Assembly (NCBI RefSeq): GCF_900086985.1
Contig: NZ_LT593974.1
Location: forward strand, 1,922,001 to 1,986,000
Length of the DNA stretch: 64,000 nt
Origin: Halomonas sp. HL-93
Lineage (GTDB): Bacteria; Pseudomonadota; Gammaproteobacteria; Pseudomonadales; Halomonadaceae
Direction: 5' to 3'
Below the pieces are notes generated by a model, which saw nothing but the letters and a program-made list of their open reading frames with translations, did not search any database and had not been told where the DNA came from. Positions 48,675 through 56,756 of the stretch are shown here, piece after piece. The position numbers and the translations under genes are program-made. Position 1 is the first letter of the stretch, and each line of letters starts with the position of its first letter.

Positions 48675-49475
48675 ATGCGTCTGACACTTGCTGCCACTGT
48701 TGTGGGTCATACTGTTTTTTGTGTTTCTGGCGGGCTGTGAAAAGACGCCAACTGGGCGTTCCCCAGCTGGTCTTGGTGCCTGAAAGCTTAATGGCACATG
48801 GGCGAGGATGCCTTCGACCAGTTGCTTCGTCGCCAAACGGAGTCACATGACACGAATGTTAATCGCCAAGTAAAGTGTGTAGCTCGGGAGGTAGTGGCTG
48901 CCGCCAAAGCAATCTACTCGCACCTCGAATTACTGAAGTCCTAGGAGGTCGTGGTCTTCGAGAATCCTTCACCCAATGCCTTTGCCCTGCCGGGTGGACG
49001 CATCGGCGTGCATACCGGATTGCTGCGGGTGGCCGAAACCCCGGCCCAGCTCGCAACCGTGATCGGTCACGAGGTGGCGCATGTGCTGGCTGACCATGGC
49101 AATGAGCGGCTTACCCAGCAGCTGGGCATTAAAGCCGGATTGCTGCTGGTAGGTTAATTAGGAGAGGGGGATCTTGGTCAGCAACAGTCGATGCAGGCCC
49201 TGGGCCTTGGCTCCCAACTCGGTATCCGCCTGCCGTTCAGCCGCGCCCATGGAGAGGAGGCCGATCTAATGGGGTTGGAAATCATGGCGCGGGCGGGGTT
49301 TGACCCGCAACAGAGCGTGGCGCTATGGTGCAACATGGCCGCCGCCGGTGGTGATCAGCCCCCTGAATTCCTCTCAACTCACCCTGCCCATGGATCACGT
49401 ATCGAGGCATTGCAGCAGGGCATGGAAGCGGTCGTAGCAGCCTATCGCGATGCTTCACCGACTAACTGTTCCTGA
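48675..49475 (+). pseudogene. M48-family lipoprotein metalloprotease (LoiP/YcaL-like), heavily degraded
   Basis: The pieces of one M48 protease can be read across three frames. The start ATG at 48675 follows AAGGAGAGG. The lipobox LAGC at 48727-48738 lies in frame +1 relative to it. QLVLVPESLMAH follows in frame +2, and from 48798 the first frame returns (MGEDAFDQLLRRQ, then VKCVAREVV). That frame is broken by an amber codon at 48942, where relatives have Trp, and by an ochre at 49155. In between and after are NAFALPGGRIGVHTGLL, the zinc motif HEVAH, and the rest to STHPAHGSRIEAL. With three frame changes and two stops the gene cannot be functional. In living relatives it is a periplasmic quality-control protease. 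Confidence 0.8.
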
Positions 49476-49668
49476 TAGCGGCAGGCTGGGGTCGTCCATC
49501 ACCTGAAATCCAATACATGCTGGATCCCAGACTATCAAATGAGCAGTTTCCCTCGAAAATTTGGTTTAAAACGCGATCTGGTGAAAAGTGCGGGTATGTA
49601 TATGCGTAGGTGCTGAAAGACCGCTTTTGACCGATAGCTGACATAAAAAGAAAGAAAACATCCAACTT

Positions 49669-49692
49669 GGATCCGCCCCGGCGGGCGGATCC
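49669..49692 (-). terminator. Hairpin terminator downstream of radC
   Basis: GGATCCGCCC and GGGCGGATCC form a perfect ten-base stem with a CGGC loop. On the minus strand it lies 20 bases after the radC stop and is followed by T-rich sequence. The remaining 49476-49711 DNA shows no gene. Confidence 0.65.
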
Positions 49693-49711
49693 ATTTCGAT
49701 CTACCATACCG

Positions 49712-50209
49712 CTACAAATACCCCATCTCTGCAAACGACGTGCATCCTTCACTTCCTACCACCACGTGATCAATCACCCGAATGTCCATCAGCCCCAGGG
49801 CTTCCTTGAGTTGCTGGGTGATTTGCCTATCCGAATCGCTGGGTTCCGGGTCACCACTGGGGTGGTTATGCACCAGAATGACGGCAGCCGCGTTGTAGGC
49901 TAGCGCCGCTTTCAACACTTCACGCGGATAGACGCTGGCGGTGTCGATGGTACCCCGAAACATTTCCTCGAAGCGTATGACACGGTGCAGGGTGTCGAGA
50001 AACAGAACGCTGAATACCTCGTGCTCGTAGTCCTGAAGCAGCAGCCGCAAGTGCTCAAACGCTTGTGACGGCTGAGTGATCTTGCAGCCTTTGGCAAGCT
50101 TGCGTCGTGCAAAGCCTTTGGCGAGGTTGATGATGTCAGCTTCGGTAACCGGTTCTACGACATGGTAAGTGCCAGCTACTTCACCGGCTTTGAGCTTGCT
50201 GTTCGTCAT
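49712..50209 (-). CDS. radC: RadC-like JAB/JAMM domain protein
   Basis: 165-residue RadC-family protein of the short form found on islands and phages (E. coli YkfG/YeeS type), lacking the N-terminal HhH domain of chromosomal RadC. The JAMM zinc motif is complete: VHNHPSGDPEPSDSD with H114, H116 and D127. Its biochemical role is unknown; it is often near recombination genes. The ATG at 50209 follows GGAG; a TTG four codons earlier overlaps that site. A strong terminator sits immediately before the ribosome binding site. Confidence 0.88.
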   Translation of the reverse strand: MTNSKLKAGEVAGTYHVVEPVTEADIINLAKGFARRKLAKGCKITQPSQAFEHLRLLLQDYEHEVFSVLFLDTLHRVIRFEEMFRGTIDTASVYPREVLKAALAYNAAAVILVHNHPSGDPEPSDSDRQITQQLKEALGLMDIRVIDHVVVGSEGCTSFAEMGYL

Positions 50210-50219
50210 GGTTGTCTCC

Positions 50220-50253
50220 AAAAAAAGAAAACGCCGGGTGGTGGCCCCGGCGT
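50220..50253 (-). terminator. Intrinsic terminator abutting the radC ribosome binding site
   Basis: On the minus strand ACGCCGGG and CCCGGCGT pair around a seven-base loop and are followed by TTTC and seven T. The next base begins the GGAG of radC. It lies after the YqaJ exonuclease gene. Confidence 0.75.
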
Positions 50254-50297
50254 CTATGTCGTTATGTGATAGAGGGTTCGTCGATGATGAGGTTGGC

Positions 50298-50909
50298 TCA
50301 TGCCACCATCACTTGGCTGATGCGTCGCTCCATCTCTTCATGGAACGCCTCAACCCGCTCGGCAATGGTGCTAATCATGATGTCGTCGCGGTAGGCGCGC
50401 TTGATGAACAGCGGCATACCGGGCCAGTAGCTGACAAAGTCGATCCATTCCCGCTCGCTGACCCATAAGCCGCCCTGGCACTGGGCAACGTGCTCTGCCG
50501 GAATCTCCCCGCTCAGCAGTACCTCGATCTGGAACTTGGGCAGTTTGGTCTTGATTTCCAGCAGCCCGTTAGCGCCGACCAGGCTGTCGGGCGAGTAGCC
50601 CACGTCATGGTTGAGGATGATGCCCACTTCCTGGGGTTTCGGCTCACCGGATGTATTGACGTAGAGCGAGCGGGCCACGCCTTCCAACTCATGACCGCGG
50701 CGAGTATGCGCATTGCCCTGGAACGGCTCGGCCAATTCGCCGGTCATCCGCTCACCCATCAACTGGTGCATGTAGGTAATGGCCCCGGCACCGAATCCAC
50801 CAGGGCCTTTGCCGTTGACCAGCAAGGTATTGAGCTCCGACATGGTGACGCGCCCCAAACGCGCCGCCAGCCACTCGGGGGAGCCTTGCGCCATGTTGAG
50901 GATCTGCAT
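50298..50909 (-). CDS. YqaJ-family viral-type recombinase exonuclease
   Basis: 203-residue relative of lambda exonuclease, which resects DNA 5'-3' to load an annealing protein. It starts with the family opening QGSPEWLAARLGRVTMSEL; the catalytic core shows GYSPDSLVG and LEIKTKLPKFQIEVLLSGEIP with the metal-binding Asp, Glu and Lys. The ATG follows AAAGGAGG at perfect spacing. It lies 41 bp after the ERF annealing gene, and the two form an exonuclease-annealase pair as in phage Red systems. Confidence 0.86.
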   Translation of the reverse strand: MQILNMAQGSPEWLAARLGRVTMSELNTLLVNGKGPGGFGAGAITYMHQLMGERMTGELAEPFQGNAHTRRGHELEGVARSLYVNTSGEPKPQEVGIILNHDVGYSPDSLVGANGLLEIKTKLPKFQIEVLLSGEIPAEHVAQCQGGLWVSEREWIDFVSYWPGMPLFIKRAYRDDIMISTIAERVEAFHEEMERRISQVMVA

Positions 50910-50950
50910 GGTCGCCTCCTTTACTTGGATAGATAGGACTAAAAGGCCAG

Positions 50951-51736
50951 TTACTTAACGGCCCGCTTGGAAAGGGACGCCCGCAGCTTGTCGAAGTCGC
51001 TATAGGGCACCTGCACGGCAGACCCGTACTTGCCGCTGAACCATTCCTGGGTCGTCGCCGGGCACTGACTGATCAGCCTCTGTATTTGCCCCGCCTGGAA
51101 AGCGGTGACTGTCTTGGTACCCGTTTTAGTACTGGCATTGCCGTTATCGTCCTGGCCGCGGGTGGTGATATTGAGCAGCGCGCACAGCACGTAACGCTTG
51201 CCGTAGCTGGTGGAGGAGCCAAACGCCTGTACCGCGTTCTTGTTACCGCTGATATCGGCGGGTAGCAGCATGCTGGTTTCTTCACGGTGGCCATCCTTGT
51301 GCATCAGGACACCGGTGATCTGGATACCATGCTCCTGCGTCTGAATACGGAAGCTCACCGCAAAGCCATGTTTCTGCATTATCGGGCGCACGGTATCGAC
51401 GATATCCTCCAGGGTGGCGTAGAAGCCGTTGTTGGTTTGCCCTCGCTCCTCGATGCTTGGCAGTTCGGTCTGCATCGCTGCCATGGCCGCGCTATAGGCC
51501 ATCATGGCCTGGCGATCCATCACCCGCTCCTGCATCTGCAGCAAACGCTCCATCTTGTCGATGTCGACGTCCGGGTTCAGCGCGGCACGCTCGATCACCT
51601 GAATGATCGCAGTGCTGTCGGCGGTGGGATGTGCCTCCAAGGAGGCCGGTGTGTTTGTCGAGGCAGCGTCTGGCTGAATAGCTGATGACGATGTTTCGGG
51701 GTGATTGGAATTGATGACATGGGTGCGTTGTGCCAT
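50951..51736 (-). CDS. ERF-family single-strand annealing protein
   Basis: 261 residues. The central domain QMQERVMDRQAMMAYSAAMAAMQTELPSI and GFYATLEDIVDTVRPIMQKHGF (each split) is typical of ERF superfamily proteins that anneal single-stranded DNA. GNKNAVQAFGSSTSYGKRYVLCALLNI follows; the motif SSTSYGKRY is the family hallmark. The N-terminal 50 residues are low in complexity. The frame is open for 98 codons upstream, but the ATG at 51736 has GGAGG six bases before it. It probably works with the adjacent YqaJ exonuclease. Confidence 0.87.
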   Translation of the reverse strand: MAQRTHVINSNHPETSSSAIQPDAASTNTPASLEAHPTADSTAIIQVIERAALNPDVDIDKMERLLQMQERVMDRQAMMAYSAAMAAMQTELPSIEERGQTNNGFYATLEDIVDTVRPIMQKHGFAVSFRIQTQEHGIQITGVLMHKDGHREETSMLLPADISGNKNAVQAFGSSTSYGKRYVLCALLNITTRGQDDNGNASTKTGTKTVTAFQAGQIQRLISQCPATTQEWFSGKYGSAVQVPYSDFDKLRASLSKRAVK

Positions 51737-51825
51737 GAGGCACCTCCGGTTATCTCGAATCGATACAGGGATAATCCAACGCCCAAACGTTGCTGGGCTG
51801 GTTGGAAGCGGTAAGGCGGGTAGGG

Positions 51826-52002
51826 TTAGTCGCCCAGGTGATCGGCCAATGTCTCGGCATCCAGGGGCTCCAGGTGGACTTCCGCCCGGTAGAACTTCCC
51901 CTGGGCGCAGACGACGGTCTCGGCGTGATGTTTTTGGTTGGCCAGCAGGGCTTCGGTCAGTTGTGTCAGCCCGGTTTCGACGGTGTGGGAAACGAATGTC
52001 AT
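51826..52002 (-). CDS. Small protein of unknown function in the recombination cassette
   Basis: 58 residues, starting MTFVSHTVETGLTQL. The ATG at 52002 has GAGGAA six bases upstream, which is the main evidence that it is real. It is mostly helical, without Cys or membrane segments, and ends in an acidic tail (EPLDAETLADHLGD). It lies between ERF and DUF932 genes on the same strand. Confidence 0.6.
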   Translation of the reverse strand: MTFVSHTVETGLTQLTEALLANQKHHAETVVCAQGKFYRAEVHLEPLDAETLADHLGD

Positions 52003-52035
52003 GGCAGTTCCTCGTATAGGGTAAGCCCACAGCAA

Positions 52036-52064
52036 AACGCCCGGCCTTGATGGGGCCGGGCGTT
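52036..52064 (-). terminator. Strong hairpin between DUF932 gene and small-protein gene
   Basis: AACGCCCGGCC and GGCCGGGCGTT form a perfect 11-base stem with a seven-base loop. On the minus strand only four T follow, so it may be a weak terminator or an mRNA-processing structure. Confidence 0.6.
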
Positions 52065-52154
52065 TATGCCGTGGAGGTGGTTAGTGTCACTGGATAGGGA
52101 ATAGCGTGATAATGGGATATCCGGGAAATCGATGAAGCGACGTTAAGGGGCTGA

Positions 52155-53123
52155 TTAAGCCACCAGCGCAAGTGCGGCATCGAGCGCTTCCTGCTTTAGC
52201 TGCGCGCCCTGTCCGAACCAAGCCGAGTCCATGCGGGTATCGTTGCTACGCGCCCGTTTCTCGTGATCGACATACTCGGTGACCGCATTGAGCAGGCCCC
52301 AGGCCGTGTCCTTGGCGGTGACCAGGTGCGAGCCCCGACCTTCGCCGCTATAAAGCTTCTGCACTTTATTCAGTGCCCGGTAGTTCGGCAGCTTGGAAGG
52401 ATCATCCAGAGGCTTTTCGGCCCCGCAAATCACCGACTGCAGGTACTGCTGGGCTTCACGGCGGTTGATCTTGCGTTCCGACAGGGCCTTCATGCGGTAC
52501 ATGAAATCGTTCCACTGGGACACGGAAATCCCCAGCTGTCGCTTGACGGCCCGCGGGTCGAACTCCGACCGGTGGGGGACCTTCACCGCCTGCGATGTAC
52601 CATCAACGGCGATCTGCAACGTGTTGTTGCACACCACCCGTACCGTGGTGGGTGTCGCCATGGTGGCCAAGGTGCCATCACACGAGGTGGCCAGCAGCAG
52701 GTAGTCGTTCACCTCATCCTGGCCTTGCAGCGATGTGCTCAAGCCACTGCGCGCCAGGGCCCAGAACTTGCGCCCGCCCTTGAGCACCCCCGCAGTTTCC
52801 AGTTCATACCCCGCGTACTCGGTCAGGTCACGGTAAAACTCCAGGATCTCTTCCGGCTGCACCACCTTGTAGCGCTGCGATACCACGGAGAGCGGTGCTT
52901 TGTTGTCCGAACGGTAGAGTACCTTTTGCTCGGGGAAGGAATGAATGCTGCCCAGGTGGCTTGCGCCTTCGGCAATAAAGCGTACCGGCGCTTCTTCGAT
53001 GTGCCAGTTCATACCGGCCTGTTGCTGCCAGACTTCTAGTGGTTGATGACGGGTCAGTTGCTGCCCCAGGCCATGCCAGGGGGTAGCGCCGACGTAAGCC
53101 ATTTGTTCAACGAGATGTGCCAT
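52155..53123 (-). CDS. DUF932 phage/plasmid-like protein
   Basis: 323-residue protein of the DUF932 family (also called TIGR03299), common on phages, plasmids and ICEs and of unknown function. Typical segments are TPWHGLGQQLT, YRSDNKAPLSVVSQRYKVVQPEEILEFYRDL (split), GRKFWALAR, DYLLLATSCDGTLATMATPT and VRVVCNNTLQ. The ATG at 53123 lies seven bases after GGAGA; the frame is open 52 codons further with no signal. A terminator lies just before its ribosome binding site. Confidence 0.87.
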   Translation of the reverse strand: MAHLVEQMAYVGATPWHGLGQQLTRHQPLEVWQQQAGMNWHIEEAPVRFIAEGASHLGSIHSFPEQKVLYRSDNKAPLSVVSQRYKVVQPEEILEFYRDLTEYAGYELETAGVLKGGRKFWALARSGLSTSLQGQDEVNDYLLLATSCDGTLATMATPTTVRVVCNNTLQIAVDGTSQAVKVPHRSEFDPRAVKRQLGISVSQWNDFMYRMKALSERKINRREAQQYLQSVICGAEKPLDDPSKLPNYRALNKVQKLYSGEGRGSHLVTAKDTAWGLLNAVTEYVDHEKRARSNDTRMDSAWFGQGAQLKQEALDAALALVA

Positions 53124-53140
53124 GGTCATTCTCCAGACGT

Positions 53141-53169
53141 AAAAAAAGCGCTGACAGAGCTGCCAGCGC
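53141..53169 (-). terminator. Intrinsic terminator just upstream of the DUF932 gene
   Basis: On the minus strand GCGCTGGCA and TGTCAGCGC pair (one G-T) around GCTC, followed by seven T. The GGAG of the DUF932 gene begins six bases later. It terminates the small double-CxxC gene. Confidence 0.75.
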
Positions 53170-53212
53170 ATGGGTAGGTGTTGAATAAGCTGTATCGCTA
53201 TAAAGCGGTGTA

Positions 53213-53551
53213 TCAGCGTGCGGATGCCAGGGGCGGAAAGGGGTGACGAAAGATATGCCCGCACGATAGGCAGAGCCACGGGGTGCCTTCACCGGGCGGC
53301 AGCCATTGCGAGAAGAACAGGGCGGCGACCCGCGCCCCCGACTGTCCACCGGCAATCGCACCCATCATCGCGACGGGCAGCTTGGCGAGCGGAAAGCGCG
53401 CAGTGGCTATCGACAAGGGCCCCGTGACCGCGACTGATCGCCAGGCACCGATCGCCCCGCCAATCAGGCAACTCCCCGTGGTGCCGATCCGTTGAGCGGT
53501 ATCAAGGTTGAGCATGCGCGTTTCAGCACAGTTAAAGCAGGGTGGTGGCAT
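53213..53551 (-). CDS. Small protein with two CxxC motifs flanking a glycine-rich hydrophobic region
   Basis: 112 residues. CFNC near the N-terminus and CLSC near the C-terminus could form one zinc ribbon. Between them are two Gly/Ala-rich hydrophobic stretches (GSCLIGGAIGAW and VAMMGAIAGGQSGARVAALFF), which look like a glycine-zipper membrane hairpin. No family was recognised. The ATG at 53551 follows AGGAG by eight bases. It is divergent from umuD and first in the minus-strand recombination cassette. Confidence 0.6.
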   Translation of the reverse strand: MPPPCFNCAETRMLNLDTAQRIGTTGSCLIGGAIGAWRSVAVTGPLSIATARFPLAKLPVAMMGAIAGGQSGARVAALFFSQWLPPGEGTPWLCLSCGHIFRHPFPPLASAR

Positions 53552-53665
53552 AAGTGGCACTCCTATGGTCAGGGAAGCGATCCCTGTGGTGGGTTCATGG
53601 GAGTGATATAGATCTCAAAATAAGTGGCGTTGACCTTGTTGGTGTTGCGTCAACCGGCGTCTTTC

Positions 53666-53694
53666 TTGATACTGGCTATATATACAGTTATAGA
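53666..53694 (+). promoter_or_regulatory. umuDC promoter with LexA (SOS) box
   Basis: TTGATA (53666-53671) and TATAGA (53689-53694) are 17 bp apart. The spacer is filled by the LexA box CTGGCTATATATACAG (53672-53687), which fits CTG-N10-CAG exactly. LexA binding would cover the promoter. The predicted transcription start near 53701 leaves only about seven bases before the umuD ATG. Confidence 0.8.
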
Positions 53695-53707
53695 GAGACG
53701 CCTTACC

Positions 53708-54157
53708 ATGTCATTGCCCGTTTCCCTGCTGGGCCGAGCAGACGTTGCAGCCCCGTTATGCCCGTTACCGCTTTATTCGAGTGCCGTGCGTGCAGGCTTT
53801 CCGTCCCCCGCCGATGATCACCTGGATACCGACCTAGACCTTCACCAGTATGTGGTCAAACGCCCGGCATCGACCTACTTCGTGCGCTCTGAGGGGGACT
53901 CCATGATAGGGGATGGCATCCATCACGGTGACTTGTTGGTCGTGGACCGCAGCCTGGATGCGTTGCCAGGCCGGATTGTGGTGATCTGCGTTGATGGCGA
54001 GCTGACCGTGAAACGACTGGAACGGGTTGGCCAACGCACCTACCTCAAAGCAAGCAATCCCGCTTACCCACCCATTCCCATTGACGGGCGGGAGTACCAC
54101 GTCTGGGGTGTCGTCACTCATGTGCTGCACAGCCTGCCCGGGGCAACCCTGCAATGA
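53708..54157 (+). CDS. umuD: UmuD-type translesion polymerase accessory protein
   Basis: 149-residue S24-family protein that is self-cleaved on RecA filaments to the active form of the polymerase V accessory subunit. The cleavage site A29-G30 ([12 protein letters not shown]), nucleophile S65 ([10 protein letters not shown]) and K102 (GELTVKRL) are intact. The frame is open upstream for 28 codons through the promoter and LexA box, so the ATG at 53708 is chosen. It overlaps umuC by 4 bp (ATGA). Confidence 0.93.
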   Translation: MSLPVSLLGRADVAAPLCPLPLYSSAVRAGFPSPADDHLDTDLDLHQYVVKRPASTYFVRSEGDSMIGDGIHHGDLLVVDRSLDALPGRIVVICVDGELTVKRLERVGQRTYLKASNPAYPPIPIDGREYHVWGVVTHVLHSLPGATLQ

Positions 54158-55431
54158 TGGCCTTGGTCGATTGCAACAATTTCTATGTGTCCTGCGAGCG
54201 GGTCTTCAACCCGGCACTGGAAGGTCGGCCGGTGGGCGTGCTCTCAAATAACGATGGGTGCGTGGTGGCTCGTTCCAACGAACTGAAAGCCCTTGGCGTC
54301 GAGATGGGCGCGGCAATGCACCTGCTGTCGCCCCAGATCCGCCGTCAAGCCATCCTACTGTCGAGTAATTACGCTTTGTACGGCGACATGTCCCGGCGCG
54401 TCACGGAGGTGCTGGGCGAGTTTTCACCCCATGTCGAGGTGTACTCGATTGACGAGAGCTTCGTAGGGTTCCAGGGCTTTGACTCCGACAAGCTGGAGGA
54501 TTACGGGCAAAAATTGCGAGAGACGGTTAAACAGTGGACGGGCATTCCGGTCTCGGTGGGCTTTGCACCCTCCCGCGTCCTGGCCAAGGTCGCCAACCAT
54601 GCCGCCAAGAAACACCCCGCCTACAGGGAGCAGGGCGTATGCAAGCTGATGGCTGACAGCATCGAGACCCAGGCGCTGTTGAAACAGTTGCCCGTCATGG
54701 AGCTGTGGGGTGTGGCCCGCCGCACTGGCGAGCGCCTGCGGGTCATGGGCATCGAGACAGCGTGGGATCTACGCGAAGCCGATCCGAAGCACATACGGCG
54801 GCATTTTAGCGTGGTCCAGGAACGCATCGTGTGGGAGCTGAGGGGTCAACCGGTGATACAGCTGGACAACATGAGCGAACCCAAACAACAGATCATGGTA
54901 TCGCGTTCGTTCGGACGACTGACCAATAATCCGCATGATCTTCGCGAAGCGCTTAGGCAGCATGCCGCCAGGGCCGGGGAGAAGCTTCGCAAGCAAGGCA
55001 GCGTGACCAGTGCCGTGATGGTCTTCATCCGCACCAATCCCTTCCGCAACGACTTGCCGCAGTACACCAACCGCGTCGTCATCTCATTGGAACGACCCAC
55101 CGACGATAATCGGGAGATCACGGCCGCTGCGGTACAGGGCTTGCGGCAACTTTGGCGTAAGGGCTACGCCTACCAAAAAGCCGGCCTGATGCTGCTCGAC
55201 CTTTCCCCCAAGGCCAATCGCCAGCTCACTCTCGCCGAGACCCCGCAAACCGAAGCAGACGCCAAGCGAAGCGAGCGTCTGATGGCCACGGTTGATAAGC
55301 TCAATCGGGAGCTGGGGCGAGGCACCATCCAGATGGGCCTGCCCCGCAAAGGGAACGCTTGGGCGCTACGCAGTGAGCGGCGTACGCCACGTTACACGAC
55401 ACAGTGGAATGAGCTGCTGGCTGTTAAGTAA
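54154..55431 (+). CDS. umuC: UmuC, Y-family DNA polymerase V catalytic subunit
   Basis: 425 residues. The catalytic metal ligands are in [15 protein letters not shown] (D6) and YSIDESF. A palm-fingers core, HhH region ([21 protein letters not shown]) and little-finger domain follow; the C-terminal DUF4113 ends [19 protein letters not shown]. It copies damaged DNA during the SOS response. Its start overlaps the umuD stop, ensuring coupled synthesis. Confidence 0.95.
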   Translation: MMALVDCNNFYVSCERVFNPALEGRPVGVLSNNDGCVVARSNELKALGVEMGAAMHLLSPQIRRQAILLSSNYALYGDMSRRVTEVLGEFSPHVEVYSIDESFVGFQGFDSDKLEDYGQKLRETVKQWTGIPVSVGFAPSRVLAKVANHAAKKHPAYREQGVCKLMADSIETQALLKQLPVMELWGVARRTGERLRVMGIETAWDLREADPKHIRRHFSVVQERIVWELRGQPVIQLDNMSEPKQQIMVSRSFGRLTNNPHDLREALRQHAARAGEKLRKQGSVTSAVMVFIRTNPFRNDLPQYTNRVVISLERPTDDNREITAAAVQGLRQLWRKGYAYQKAGLMLLDLSPKANRQLTLAETPQTEADAKRSERLMATVDKLNRELGRGTIQMGLPRKGNAWALRSERRTPRYTTQWNELLAVK

Positions 55432-55506
55432 GACGGCTACATTCAATTCAAAACTTGTAGGCCGCTTTCTAAGGACAAAATACTCCCATAGAGAGATTTT
55501 GGAAAT

Positions 55507-55526
55507 TATAGAATACGTATTCACTA
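55507..55526. promoter_or_regulatory. LacI-type operator, distal copy
   Basis: The 12-base perfect palindrome GAATACGTATTC with a central CG, the mark of LacI-family operators. It shares 17 of 20 positions with the copy centred 92 bp downstream. Confidence 0.6.
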
Positions 55527-55598
55527 AATAATACTAAAGTATATTTTCAATATTATCATGGGTTTATATTTTATGTTTGCCAAATATTTAATAGGCTT

Positions 55599-55618
55599 TA
55601 TTGCATACGTATTCATTA
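55599..55618. promoter_or_regulatory. LacI-type operator, proximal copy
   Basis: GCATACGTATTC differs by one base from the distal copy and overlaps a possible -35 box (TTGCAT), so a repressor bound here would block transcription of the dctP operon. Confidence 0.6.
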
Positions 55619-55747
55619 TTTACTACAACTTTACTTGGGCTTGAGCAGCGTGACAGAGTCTCGACTGTTAGCCCATATCGAATTAAGTAACTGACTACAA
55701 ACACAAAACAGACAGCTTTATTGCTGGACTACGACCAGGAGTGCTGC

Positions 55748-56746
55748 ATGACACATTTCCTCAAAAAGACCTTACCTCTTACATCTCTGGCCGCTGCCGT
55801 CGCTTTAGCCACTTCTAGCTCATCTTTTGCGCAGGAAGAGCGTGTCATTGAAGTGAGTCTACCGCTTGGTCCCGAATCACAGCAGGGCGTCGGGGTGCTT
55901 AAATTTGGTGAAGAACTTGAACGCCTATCTGATGGCCGCCTAACTATTGATCCTCAGTATGACAATGCTCTAGGTGCTGAGCGTGAGGTCATCGAAGGCA
56001 TGGGTTTAGGTATGATTGATGCTGGCATTGCATCGACTGGCCCGATGGGTGGTTTTGTGGACGAGTTCCTGCTCTTCGATCTTCCATACATTTTTGAAAA
56101 TCATGAGCATGCCTATGCTTTCCTGGACAGTGAGCATGGTGAGGAGCTTGCTCAGTTGGCCGAAGAAGAGATGAACGTTAAGTTTCTTGCTTGGATGGAA
56201 AATGGTTTCCGTCATAACACTAACTCGGTACGCCCACTTGAGAAACCAAGCGATTTAGATGGTATTGATCACCGCACGCAGGAAAGTCGCGTTCAAGTTG
56301 ATACTTGGGAAGCTTTAGGTGCCGACGCCACTCCAATGGCCTGGACTGAGGTGTACACGGCACTGCAACAAGGCGTTATGGAAAGCCAGGAAAATCCTCT
56401 GGCCACAATCTATGACGTCAACTTCTACGAAGTGCAGGATTACCTGAACCTGACTCAGCATGTTTACTCACCAGCACCTCTAATGATGGGCCTGGATCTC
56501 TTCAATTCGTTCAGTGAAGAAGATCAGGCCATCATCATGGAGGCGGCTCAGGCTGCTCTCCCCGTTCAGCGTGAAGCAAGTCAGGAACTGGAGGAGCGCT
56601 TCCAAGGAGAGCTTGAGGAACTGGGAATGACGGTGACCGAGCCCGACCTTGATCCCTTCCGCGAGGCGGTTCGTCCGGTGATCGATGAATGGAGCTCTAC
56701 TGTCGGTGAAGATCTCGTCGACGATGCCATCAACTTCGACTACTGA
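55748..56746 (+). CDS. dctP: TRAP transporter substrate-binding protein DctP
   Basis: Periplasmic receptor of a tripartite ATP-independent importer, 332 residues. The signal peptide is KKTLPLTSLAAAVALATSSSSFA, cut near residue 28. DctP motifs include DPQYDNALGAEREVIEGMGLGMIDAG (split) and the conserved Arg/Asn region WMENGFRHNTNSVRPLEKPSDLDG (split), which binds the substrate carboxylate. The ATG follows AGGAG by a good distance. It heads the operon and is followed by a strong hairpin and dctQ. Confidence 0.91.
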   Translation: MTHFLKKTLPLTSLAAAVALATSSSSFAQEERVIEVSLPLGPESQQGVGVLKFGEELERLSDGRLTIDPQYDNALGAEREVIEGMGLGMIDAGIASTGPMGGFVDEFLLFDLPYIFENHEHAYAFLDSEHGEELAQLAEEEMNVKFLAWMENGFRHNTNSVRPLEKPSDLDGIDHRTQESRVQVDTWEALGADATPMAWTEVYTALQQGVMESQENPLATIYDVNFYEVQDYLNLTQHVYSPAPLMMGLDLFNSFSEEDQAIIMEAAQAALPVQREASQELEERFQGELEELGMTVTEPDLDPFREAVRPVIDEWSSTVGEDLVDDAINFDY

Positions 56747-56756
56747 AATCGCTATA

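Larger units (their letters stand above)
55432..55747. other. AT-rich gap between umuC and dctP holding operator sites
   Basis: No gene was seen. The gap is much richer in A+T than its surroundings and holds two copies of a 20-bp palindromic element (55507-55526 and 55599-55618). A possible promoter, TTGCAT (55601-55606) and TACAAC (55624-55629) 17 bp apart, overlaps the second copy. It is the likely right border of the accessory region. Confidence 0.6.

Noticed and set aside
48514..48846. 110-codon minus-strand frame next to the integrase fragment
   Set aside because: Most of it is antisense to the M48 pseudogene, whose start, lipobox and N-terminus are recognisable on the plus strand; only the part in the neighbouring frame resembles an integrase.
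52263..53039. 258-codon open frame opposite the DUF932 gene
   Set aside because: The minus-strand DUF932 protein has family motifs throughout and a good start; the opposite frame has none.
55432..55747. Search for a right-hand attachment site copying the tRNA-Ser 3' end
   Set aside because: No copy of TCGAATCCCTGTCCCTCC was found here or elsewhere in the accessory region, so island borders are only inferred.
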